Assembly: GCA_035048495.1 (NCBI GenBank)
Contig: CM068543.1
Coordinates: forward strand, 33,357,096-33,421,095
DNA length: 64,000 nucleotides
Direction: 5' to 3'
Source: Euptelea pleiosperma
Taxonomy: Eukaryota; Streptophyta; Magnoliopsida; Ranunculales; Eupteleaceae
In this document: piece by piece, positions 54,540 through 64,000 of the stretch
Layout: every line of letters starts with the position of its first letter
How positions within the stretch are numbered: the stretch's first letter is position 1
Position numbers and translations under genes: made by a program
The notes under the pieces: generated by a model
The model's input: only the letters and a program-made list of their open reading frames with translations
Told to the model about the DNA's origin: nothing
Database searches by the model: none

Positions 54540-55656
54540 CTGCAAAAAAAAATTACATGTTTAGAGAACTATCCCACCAAAATAGAAACTTAACATGGAT
54601 CTGAATGTAAATAATGCTACTTACAAACATTTTTAAATATAAAACCACACAATCACAAGGTTAGTCAAACACTTGTAGATACCTCATTTATGAGAAGTCG
54701 GTCATTGCGGAGGTTTGCAAATTGGGTGGCTCTTGATAGAATGGGTGTCTATTTTAAAAGAATTTTGAGAAATTAGGATGGAGGTTTTGCGAGTAATTGG
54801 GAGTTTCTTATTCTTGGAGACCAAGCCAATAATTATTCCATTAGCTAACATTTGTATAGCTTTTTTGTTTTTTGGGATGCTATTCTCAATATTTGTAAAT
54901 TTCTCCATTCTTTTAATATAGTATATAATTTTTTTGAAAAAAACATTATTATATTCTAGGGTCCAACGTATTGTACCATTTCAGCACAAACGTCTTGTTT
55001 TGGTAAGGTACCAAAACGACATATAAATTATTAAAAATGGAATAGAACTTTGGTTTTATAGTATATGTGTCTTCTATTTTTATTCATTACTTTCTATTAG
55101 TAGTATATGTGTCTTTTCAACAGATATAAAAGATAAAGCAAGAAATTTTTAGCTTAGTTGAGCATTAAAAATGGTCAAATCATATCGCTCATCCCCATTG
55201 TCTTGTTTTATCTTGTTCCATACCAATTGAGACATTTCGTTCTGTCAACTTATCGAGACACTGAATGAAAACAACATTTTAAACCTTGATTCTATCATTG
55301 TAATCATTATATAGAAATATGCATACGTATGCGAATTTTTACTATTTTTATGTTAACAAAACTTACTTTATTGACCTATCCTTTTTTAATCACAAAAGTA
55401 CCAATTTTGGTTATCTTCGACAACCATGCTCGTATAAGTTCTGTTAGAATACTGTTGTACATATCATGGTCATACTTTTTTTTTAATAGGTAAAGAAATT
55501 TTTTACTAAAATAAAATAGAGGGGGCAAGCCCCATTATACAAGAGGATGAAAGGAGAAAAGAAACTAGGAGATGGTGAGGAAGTAGTTCTTTTCATTATA
55601 AAGAAAAGAGTCCAAAATAAAAAATAAGAGGAATAAATCTAATCTTGAAAAATCTT
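54540..55656. other. Unassigned sequence, probably AAR2 intron, with a reversed LINE 3' end
   Basis: Near 55,470-55,560, tttttttttaataggtaaag then gagggggcaagccccattat resembles a minus-strand plant LINE 3' UTR. The rest is AT-rich with no gene. Confidence 0.4.
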
Positions 55657-57215
55657 GATTCGGGAGCATTTTACTATGGTGGTCATTGTTACACTGAATC
55701 TGTGCCCAATCAAGCAAGTGGACCCCACGAAGATTCCTTAGGATTTTTCAATTAGATTTTGTTTCTAATTAGGAGTTTGGGATTGATTGCAATAAGTAGC
55801 CTTGTATTAGAAGTTTTGTATTTTAGTTTGATTAGAATTAGGAAAATTCATTTGGACTAGAATTAGGAAAGCCCAATTGGGAGTTTTATAAATAGGATGT
55901 AATCCTTTGGTTTTATAATGAATAATAAATTATTATGATTCTTGAAGAAGATTTACATGCTTTTGCGCATGATTTCCCTTTGATGGGTTTGGTGTGAGGC
56001 CAAGGGAGCGATTCCCACCATTAATTTCTCTATCCCCATCTCGCTCTCTTTCCATCTTCCCTCTCTCCATCACCCCCTCCTATTTTCCCAGAAATCGCAG
56101 AACGAGTCGTTGTCCTGCGTCAATTTTGGTATCAGAGCAAGTTGGAAATTCCTTATTGTGTTTCGGAAAGACGTCTCAGATTAGTTCGTTGGCAGCCGAG
56201 TTAACTAAACTAGTCGACTAGGTAAAACATATAAATCACAAACTGGATGCGACGATCAATACCCATAAGGCCTTTAAAAATAAGAAGGCCTGTGATGCTG
56301 GAGTTCCAACCCGTCATTGTAACCATCTTCGATTATCACCGCCATCACCGTCGACTTTCCCACCACTTTCCGACGAGTTATTGCAAGGTTTTGAGTATAG
56401 GCGTACTATAGAAAACCCCCCTAAAGAGGTCTCAAAGCAAGAAAAGCCTATCGAAACTCGAGGAGAAAGAGCCTGACCAGGAAGCTCCATCTTATCCAAA
56501 AGACGATGGAGGAGTATCTGTTTCTCCTGATGCTGTAGAAGCTGATGTGGAGGATAGAAAGAAAGAAGGTTACGCAAAGTATTTTAGAGAAGCAGATGCA
56601 ATTTTTCGTCATGCTCGAATATTTGATGCTAAACTATCAATCCCATAAAATCTCTGTCAGAAATGCTTCCGCAGTCCCTAGATGGAGATCTGGATTTTCT
56701 AGGACCAGAAATCCCTCCATCAATAGCAATTGCCATTACTGAATATCACTTGGATCCCATTACCCTGGAAGCCTTTGATCACTTCTCCAAAGTCGAAAGT
56801 CATCTGGATCCAATCACCATTCAAACTTCTGATCACCTTTTGTGAGTTGAGGCCCAAGTGTTGTCTTCAGAAGAGAGTTGTTTCATCATATTTTCTCTTT
56901 GTGAAATCGCCGAAGAAAAGATCACAGTTATGGAGCAAAAGTCAACTTTGCTTGCAGACACTGTTATTGTGAATGAAAAGCTTGGAGAAGTTGTGACCTC
57001 GATCATCCCTAAAGCTGTCAAGGATGTGGCTTACTCATTCAATGAGAAAGAGAAAAAGGAAGAGAAGAAGACAACGCCGTACCTACATCGCCGTCGCCGG
57101 AGCTTGATGCCGATGCCGCCACCACCGACTTCGCTACCTATGTCGCTGCACCTGCAGCCACTGATGAGGGTATGGATGTCCTAGTCGACAGTGCCACTGA
57201 TGAGGTGTGATGATG
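55657..57215 (+). mobile_element. 5' end of an LTR retrotransposon: LTR, primer site, short leader frames
   Basis: The LTR-like stretch ends cctgcgtca at 56,122 and is followed by attttggtatcagagcaagt, a tRNA-Met primer site. It has ttataaatagg at about 55,885 (TATA-like) and aataataaa. Downstream frames give SSLAAELTKLVD and charged or proline-rich peptides with no enzyme domain. No matching 3' LTR was found. The left limit is approximate. Confidence 0.55.
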
Positions 57216-57239
57216 GAATGAAGTGCGGTAGCGGAAGTG

Positions 57240-57936
57240 GTAGCAGGTGTGGTAGATGGGTTATCTAGGTAATAGAGGTTGTGCTATCATACCTAGAACC
57301 ACACTTTCTTCATGCTGAGATCATGAAAAACAAAAGATTTATGTGAAAAGGTTGTGGAACATTGAAATGATTTGGTTAGTTCATTGATAAATAAAAGCTT
57401 AAAAGGGAGGTGAGGAACATAACGAGTAGAAGATAGGGATATAGAGGAGGTGGGATGAACATCACCTTTTCCCTTAACACGTGTGGACCCATCAACCAAT
57501 ACAACTTTAGAAGAAAAATGTTTAGAAGTGGAAAAACAAATGATATACCAGTCATATGTGTAGAGGCTCCTGCGTCAATGACCCAAGAAGAAGATTTCTA
57601 GGGTAGCAAACATGTAGGAGTACCTGAGTTGGCCATAGTCGTCGTAGGGGTAGAGAGGCTAGCTTTAAGAGATTGAAGCTCTTGAAGGAGATGCATATGT
57701 TCTTCACGAGAAATAATCATAGGTTCTGATTTAAGATCAGTAGAACGATTGTGCAGGGGCTTCTAAGGTCTGATTGGCCTAAGCTGGTTTGCCCCATTTC
57801 TGCCAACAAAAATCAGATTCATGGTTGGTTCGGCCATAATGAATGCAAGTGTGATCTTCAAATGGAGAAGCTTGGTAAGAACCACGACCACCGCGACCTC
57901 CACAGCCACGACCATTACCACGACCACCACAGAGAG
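57240..57936 (-). pseudogene. Copia gag end and protease fragment
   Basis: The minus strand gives GGRGGRGSYQASPFEDHTCI, HYGRTNHESDFCW (degenerate knuckle), SSWVIDAGAST, then VLVDGSTRVKGKGDVHPTSS, ISLSSTRYVPHLPFKLLFIN and CSTTFSHKSFVFHDLSMKK. This is the protease-to-GAG-pre-integrase region of plant copia. Confidence 0.8.
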
Positions 57937-59497
57937 TGAAAATCCATGTATGACAATATCACGTAGATACCTAGAAGAGGGAGGAGGGGGTTAATTAGGT
58001 ATTTAAAATTCTTTAATTAACTAATAACCTAAATCAATTACCGGTCTGGTAGGGGTAATCTAATCGCATGTGAAGCAATCCTTAAAGGTCGATTGATTAA
58101 CGAGTGATTAGCTCAACCGACTAAGATCGAATATATCTCCGTGATATATTGTTTCTTGTTCGTTTGATCTAATCTAGAAATAGTGTGGAATACAAACAAT
58201 CAATATACATAACACATGAGATTTTACGTCGAAACCTTGGTCAAGGAAAAACCACTGGACTACGTCTAGACGAAAAGTATCACTAACTGGAAAGTTTAGA
58301 GTTACAGAAGTTACCTACGCAACATCGTTTCCATACAGCATGCAACCTTAGCCAAGGTCAACTGTTGATGCGTCCACATTCTTTGGATCCACGCAACAAG
58401 TCACACGCGCGCCCTCCCAATCACGAAGCCTTTGCCGCTTGTTCAGTTTGGTACACCCCAAACTACCGTCGATCAATACACTCAGATCTTAATTTACACA
58501 AACCAGTCTTTACCAATGGTGAAGGATTCAGTACACGCTGAACCCTATACGTTGCTCAAATAGTTTTGAGTCACACGTAGTACTCTCTGACTTACTAGGT
58601 TAGGTTTCCAGTTGGTAACCTAGGCAGAGGTAGGGATCAAGCTCTAGGTTATGATCAAAGAGAAGAGAAAACCTTTCATAAGAATGGAATGATTACCTAA
58701 GATTTTGCTCTTCGAGCAGGACAACTCTCTTAAGCTCTATGTAGCTTATGTAGCTTAAATTCAATAACTCTCTCTTGTTGTCTATAGGTGTGTGTTTACT
58801 AAAGCACAATGGATGCTTTATTTATAAGAGTATTGAAGCCCTAGGTCGTGCTAGTGATGGGGTAGCGGGAACATGGAAACCGGATCTGAATTTTGACAGA
58901 TTCTAAGTGGTCCGATCGATTGTATTGTCCAGATGGTTTTTTTGTTCGTCAGTCCAATCGATTGTTCCTCTGAGTACAATCGATTGCACCTTAGGGATGT
59001 TCTGTCCTGGATAGTCCAATCAATTGTACACAGAAGTCCAATCGATTGTACCTTTAGGATGTTCTGTCTCGAATGGTTTAATCGATTGTACACATGTTCC
59101 AATTGATTGGACTTCCCCTTAGTCAGTTTTAATGGCCTACAGCTAGCCTAGACCTGGGTCTGTCCTGTGACAAAGTTTAGCCAATATATTTTATCTTTAA
59201 AATACTATTCCTATGGCCACTAAGTCACTTACCTTCCTATGCGAGTGGACACGATCTTTAACTGACAAATAACAGTTCTTCAGATGACTCATTCGTCAAC
59301 CGTCTGATTCTTGCAGTGCCTCAAATGACTCATTCGTCAATCTTCTGAGTCTTCGTCCTTTAGTCTTCACGTAGTTAATGAGGGAAGCATACCACGACCT
59401 TCTCAAAGCCACACTATCACTCGTAGGAACGGTTATAAGTATGTTTTGATGTCTAACGAAATTTATGCCAAATTAGAATATGGATATATTCCTTACA
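57937..59497. mobile_element. Solo LTR inside the copia fragment, 1,561 bp
   Basis: It starts TGAAAATCCATGTATGAC and ends ATATATTCCTTACA, with a perfect 5-bp duplication gagag (57,932-57,936; 59,498-59,502). It contains seven variants of CAATCGATTG between 58,911 and 59,110 and no coding domain. The copia reading resumes on both sides. Confidence 0.85.
58911..59110. repeat. Cluster of CAATCGATTG palindromes
   Basis: tccgatcgattgta, tccaatcgattgtt, acaatcgattgcacc, tccaatcaattgtaca, tccaatcgattgtacc, tttaatcgattgtaca and tccaattgattggac occur within 200 bp, with ttaggatgttctgtc also repeated. It lies within the solo LTR. Confidence 0.85.
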
Positions 59498-60510
59498 GAG
59501 AGGAACTACGGCCACCACGACCCCTAGATGGGGTAGAGAAATGAGTGCAGAACTTTCTTTAGAACCAAATGGAGCCTGAGTTGAGGTGCCAATAGCAGCT
59601 CGCCGAAGGCCAGAATAAACATTACTTGAGCTAGGAAAAGACTCACTAGCCAGTAATTGACCCTTAATAGAGTTGTATGATGCATTTAGACTAGACAGAA
59701 AGAGGGCAACCTGAAAGTATTTGTGTTGGTGTTTCTGCATCTCCAAGTCAGTAGTAAGCAGTTAATAGATGTGTAACTCCTCCCACATTACCACGGAGGG
59801 TGTTGTAGTACTCGCCAAGGGACTTTTTCCCTTGCTTAGTTGAGAACATAGTTAAAAAAAACTGATAAATACGACACATTATGATCCTGTGAGTATATTT
59901 CCTTGACGGAGTCCCAGATTTGCTTGGCAGTGTCTAAGAACATAACATTGGCAGAAACAGATTGCTCCATGTTGTTCCATAACCATGTCATCACAAGAAA
60001 ATTGTTATGTTGTCAATCTTCATAATTTTTGTCAGTAGATGCAAGAGGATTATCGGTAATGAATTCCAGTTTCACCTTCGCACCCAAAAATACTCTCACA
60101 AATTGAGACCAGAGCATGTAGTTGTAGTTGTAGTTGTTGAGCTTGATAGTAATTTGAGTTCTGACTCCATCACGCATCCCCCACATTGGGATCTTAGTAT
60201 CAATAGAAGTTGGTGTATTATTATTAGAAGGGTAGTCATGGGCTCTGAAAGGTCTTCGAAAAAAAATCAAAATCTTACTAGTGTCAGAAAAATCTCAATG
60301 GTGCTTTCAATCTCCAAAAAAGATGAATTTTACAGAGTACATAAATAGTAGTTAAAGGAGTAGAAAAATAATGAGGGATGAATACCTCGAAGAGAGAACA
60401 GTAAAGGGGGCCCAAGAAGAGGGATACAACACCACCAGAAGGAGCAAATAGTTGACGAAACAAAATGGGAGCAAAACCCAATGGAACAAGAAATTACCTC
60501 TTCTTGGGAA
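59453..60510 (-). pseudogene. Copia gag fragment, degenerate
   Basis: The frame at 59,453-59,746 reads HQHKYFQVALFLSSLNASYN, SIKGQLLASESFPS, SNVYSGLRR, matching the copia capsid pattern FLxGLNxxYxxxRxQIL...SLxxVYSLL. Its last residues come from the solo LTR. Upstream frames to about 60,510 are broken. Confidence 0.7.
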
Positions 60511-60836
60511 ATAGTTGAGATCAAGCACCAAGATCTCTGCAGAGACTCATAGACAAGTAGAATTCAGTCGGAAAATCATTACTTGGCTGACATCAGTAGA
60601 GGAAGGGGGTCATGGGACCCTGAACTGTACTAGAGATAGCAAGACAAGGGTTGCGACAGCTCCTAAAGCATAGGCTGCGGCATCCCTTCTTTAAAGAGAT
60701 CGAACTAGTAAAAAAAGAAGAAGAAAAAAGGTGAAGAAGAGGAAGGGAAGAAAGGAAGAAGATTTAGGGGAGAAGGGAGAAAGAGAAGAAATCAACCAGC
60801 CCTTGTAGGTTTATAGAGTTCGTGCTTTGATACCGT

Positions 60837-61011
60837 GTAAGAAAGAGAGAAAAGAGAGAATGAGATTAAATTGAGATACTTTATTACATGAGTTGGATCC
60901 TTTTATATAAGCAGGGACCAAGAGAGATTCTACTTACTTACCCGATGTGGGACTAGAAGTCCCTCATTAATACTGACCATATACTACCTCTATGATAAAT
61001 AAACTCTAACA
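60837..61011 (-). repeat. Short copia LTR, 175 bp
   Basis: On the minus strand it starts TGTTAGAGTTTATTTATCAT and ends CTCTCTTTCTTACA. It carries tcccacatcgggtaagtaag, TATA-like cttatataaaagg and aataaagt, in LTR order. One base after the end is ggtatcaaagc (60,825-60,835 on the plus strand as gctttgatacc), the primer site. Confidence 0.85.
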
Positions 61012-61199
61012 ACATAATCAAGTAACTTACGTGTAGCGTGTAGGCCGAAGGGGCCCAACACAACTTAAGTGTGGGCCCAAGGGCTGACTGGTTCATTAAT
61101 ATTATCAATGTCAACCACTCCAAAAACCTCATTTCTTTAGAGGTTCATACAAAGACCCGACACAACTTCAAAGAACCTGAGGATAAATCTTATGTAAAG

Positions 61200-61900
61200 A
61201 ATCACAATGCGAAGCTTTACAAAAGAAGACCTGTCTCATTTGCGAATTGGAGATGAAAAATGACCGATCCATTCCTACTTGCCGACAAACCTTTAACTTC
61301 TTATTCTACCTTTTTTACTAGGTCTGCTCAATGCTTCGGCAACTATGAAAAGACTTGGAGAAAGTGAGTCCCTTGTCTAAGGCCTCAAGTACTTTTAAAT
61401 ATCAAATTGGAGATCGATTGAAAAGAATGGAGACAGAGGCCATTGAAACACAAATCTACATCCATTTCCTCCATTTTAACCAAAGTCCGTTCTCCTTAGC
61501 ATATAATCTAAGAAGTCCTAATTTACATGATTGTGGACCTTCTCCATATCCACCTTACAAAGGATCCCCGTCCCCTCCAACCAAAGCCAAGAATTTCAAG
61601 CACTCATTTGCAATAAGAGACCCATCAAGGATTTGACACCCCCTCACCAATGCTCCTTGATAAAGAGAAATGATTCGTCCCATCACCTATTACTTTAAGA
61701 GTTTCTTCCTCATTGAAAGGCCTTTCCAACCAATCGTGAGATTCTATACTTAAGCAATTGAAATCCAAACCATCTACATTAGGCCTATAAGAAACAGATT
61801 CCGAATATAACACCAATGAAAATTCACTGCATCCACTCTTACTTTATCATTCTCTTCTATAAGAGTTCCTTCCCCACTAAGATGAGACATATTATTGCTT
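61200..61900 (-). pseudogene. LINE reverse transcriptase fragment
   Basis: The minus strand reads YRPNVDGLDFNCLSIESHDW, LERPFNEEETLKVIGDGT, then SLIANECLKFLALVGGDG and, in shifted frames, pieces resembling KVDMEKAYDHVNWDFLDYML, KWRKWM and CVSMASVSILFN. Order matches L1 ORF2. A deletion removes the PGPDGF segment. Confidence 0.7.
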
Positions 61901-61994
61901 CTCCTTCTAGCATTAGCAAAATATGTAGAATATCATGAATCTCAAGTGGAAAGCCATGACTAGCTTTTCAAAAATGAAAGGATACACATTAGAA

Positions 61995-62940
61995 TCTTGA
62001 ATTTATTTACGTGGTTTGTGATACTAGGGATAAAATCTCATGACATCCATCGAAATCGATCCCAAAATCGCTAAGTCATGAATTTGTAAAGACAAAACAT
62101 GAACCTATTATTCAGGACAGGAGAGTGAACACATGTACTATTACTTAGACACCTGCCACCAAAAGTCTCTAGAAAGAACTGAGCAATTCCACAATAATAA
62201 AGTCACCTAGAAGACATAATATCCCAGAATATGCCACACTATAAAGAGTATATACAGTTAGCAGAAATGAGGAATTTCAAAACAACCATAATAACCATTT
62301 CAATGATAGTTCATGAATAAAGACAAATTATAGGCAAGAAATCGTAACATTTTCATGAGGATACAAATCAAATTAGATTAACTTGCAGAAAACAGAATTT
62401 TACTCACAAGAAAACTCATAAAACAGTAGTACAAAAAAATTTACTAACTCTCAATCCGACTGTTGGATTTGTCTGAATTTTGGATGTGTCAGAGAAGAGA
62501 GAGTCTTCGGAAAAGTCCTTTGTCATTGTCATGATCGAAAAGTAAATAATCTGAACAAATTATTTCTGCAGTAACAATTTTCGGTTCACACTAAAAGCAT
62601 GTCCAATAGGCTAGAATTTCCAGCCCCAAGTATAGCTTCAATCTTTCAAAGGTGTGCTAATAGAACTCCCAATTTATTTACATGAATTTGTGATACTAGG
62701 GAATAGGGATAAAATCTCATGACATCCATCGAAATTGATCCCAAAATAGCTAAGTCATGAATTTGTAAAGACAAAAGCATAAACCTATTACCTATTAGAA
62801 GAGGAGTGAACACAAGTACTATTACCGACTCACCTACCCCTCCAAAAGACAAAATAATCTAGAAAGAACTGAGCAATTCCAAAACAATAAAGTCATCTAG
62901 AACACATACAATGCCAGACACTATAAAGAGTATATCACAC
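61995..62940. repeat. Direct repeat of about 265 bp, copies 675 bp apart
   Basis: Copy 1 (about 61,995-62,255) and copy 2 (about 62,670-62,940) share gataaaatctcatgacatcc, cccaaaat(c/a)gctaagtcat, gaatttgtaaagacaaaa, ctagaaagaactgagcaatt and cactataaagagtatat. Differences and small indels show age. The material between is unassigned. No LTR signature was seen. Confidence 0.85.
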
Positions 62941-63740
62941 TTTTTTTTAATCCTCAGCCATTTATCCTACTAAAAAGATTATAGACACATAGGTAATGCC
63001 ATATTCACATGAATGTCAAAATTTGACTTGAACTTGCCGGACAAAGAAAGTTATTAACAATGCATCACTGAAATATAGCATTATAGAGTCCCTTAGAGAA
63101 ACGTTAGCTGCAAACCAACAAAGAACTATTTGATGGCATATAACCTAATAATAGGTGAATGGAAGCAACTAAACTGGTTCGCAACTGAAAAGAGATAGGG
63201 CATCCTTGTTAGATATGTAACGGTGTGGACAGTGCCCTAGAAGTACCAGTACCAAAAGCATCTACAACATAGATACCCCATGCGGCTATGCCGACATTCA
63301 AATAACATATTTTGGGTAACATAACATTTACAGCATATGTTAGCATATCCGGTCTCTTGGAAGTTCCGTGTATGTCGCCCTATTTCTATGTCTGAGATCG
63401 AGACAACTGTTAACGTCCCAGTCACATTGCACATGATGTATTTCAGTCACTATACTACCCTTATGCTGCCATACCCAATATTGTGAAGTAACAAATGACT
63501 AATTCTAAATGGAGAAATATGGGAGTACTCTACAAGGTAAACGAGTCTACGAATAAAGTCATAGTTACGAAGGTATCATAATGTGCAATATGCTAGAGTA
63601 AAATTTCTATTGCAACAATCTTTTCTTAATCTGTAGTGTTATGACACAAAATTAAAGTAATCACTTTGTACATCTCTCTGTAAATCAAGGAACCCAAGTC
63701 CACAAAAGGGGAGTTTCAAAAGAGGGGTTAAAATTGCATG
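62941..63740. other. Unassigned sequence
   Basis: AT-rich, no recognised domain or terminal repeat. Short frames only. If AAR2 extends past the window end this would be its intron. Confidence 0.4.
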
Positions 63741-63744
63741 CACA

Positions 63745-63930
63745 TTACAAAATCAAAGTCTTGGAAGCCATCAAATCTCTAGGAGGAGACAAGGCCCCTG
63801 GACCCGACGGTTTTCCTCTGGCATTCTTTTCGACCTGCTGGGCTTTTGTGGGAAAGGATTTCATGCGGGTTGTGGAGGAATTTCATCGGGATTCGTGACT
63901 AGACTGGAGAGCCAATACTACTTTCATTAC
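63745..63930 (+). pseudogene. LINE reverse transcriptase N-terminal fragment
   Basis: VLEAIKSLGGDKAPGPDGFP, LAFFSTCWAFVGKDFMRVVE, EFHRDS then a stop and NTTFITLI. The APGPDGF motif marks the start of the L1 reverse transcriptase domain. Sequence after 63,940 is unrelated low-complexity DNA running off the window. Confidence 0.85.
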
Positions 63931-64000
63931 CCTTATCCAAGGAAATAAATTTCGATTTCGAGGTTTATTTCGACCAGCACGGAAATGGAAATATTTCGTG

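Larger units (their letters stand above)
57220..61011 (-). mobile_element. Minus-strand copia fragment with a nested solo LTR
   Basis: Order on the minus strand: LTR (61,011-60,837), tRNA-Met-type primer site ggtatcaaagc, degenerate gag (about 60,500-59,503), solo LTR insertion, zinc-knuckle and protease region (57,936-57,240). Integrase onward is missing. Stops and frameshifts throughout. Confidence 0.8.

Noticed and set aside
54702..54908. 68-codon minus-strand frame near the AAR2 33-bp exon, as the next AAR2 exon
   Set aside because: Its residues do not match any AAR2 segment and splice borders are absent.
60007..60348. 113-codon plus-strand frame
   Set aside because: Antisense to the degenerate copia gag; valine-rich run comes from a tgtagt simple repeat.

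Overview
The window is nuclear DNA from a flowering plant. It contains two ordinary plant genes with GT-AG introns, both on the minus strand, set in dense nested transposons: Ty1/copia, Ty3/gypsy chromovirus, L1-type LINEs, CACTA, hAT, Mutator-like and PIF/Harbinger-like MITEs, and very long solo LTRs. I cannot name the species. There is no prokaryotic, organellar or viral gene set.

Genes. (1) A complete family-1 beta-glucosidase of the BGLU44 type lies at 25,578-29,735. Eleven exons join in frame to 515 codons, with a signal peptide and both catalytic glutamates. (2) The 3' part of an AAR2 gene (U5 snRNP assembly factor) lies at 43,503-54,539. Five short exons encode the last 131 residues. 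The exons are too short to stand out as open reading frames. One intron is about 8.6 kb long and is filled with a LINE, a copia element and a hAT element. The 5' exons were not found and probably lie past position 64,000.

Layout. 1-2,235: hAT MITE ends, a CACTA terminus and a Mutator-type foldback element. 2,985-12,920 and possibly beyond: a broken minus-strand copia element interrupted by two solo LTRs of one family (3,493-6,206 and 6,934-9,496), each with a perfect 5-bp target duplication. 13,478-17,032: a 3.6-kb Tekay/Del-like solo LTR. 17,785-18,475: a LINE fragment. 18,476-24,064: a decayed chromovirus with both LTRs. 24,065-24,715: a LINE fragment and a foldback MITE. 25,578-29,735: the beta-glucosidase. 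29,950-38,140: a MITE island upstream of that gene, with several CACGTG-bearing elements and nested hATs. 38,500-41,150: LINE and gypsy gag remnants, a PIF/Harbinger-like MITE and tandem repeats. 43,503-54,539: the AAR2 exons and their transposon-loaded intron. 55,660-61,011: the 5' end of an unclassified LTR element and a minus-strand copia element holding another solo LTR. 61,200-61,900 and 63,745-63,930: LINE fragments, with a 265-bp direct repeat between them.

The two genes are not known to work together. The beta-glucosidase is a secreted or vacuolar sugar hydrolase and AAR2 is a nuclear splicing factor. All transposon proteins are interrupted by stops, frameshifts or deletions, and I saw no autonomous element. 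The most useful results are the recovery of the AAR2 exons, the exact exon map of the beta-glucosidase, and several transposon boundaries fixed by exact target-site duplications.
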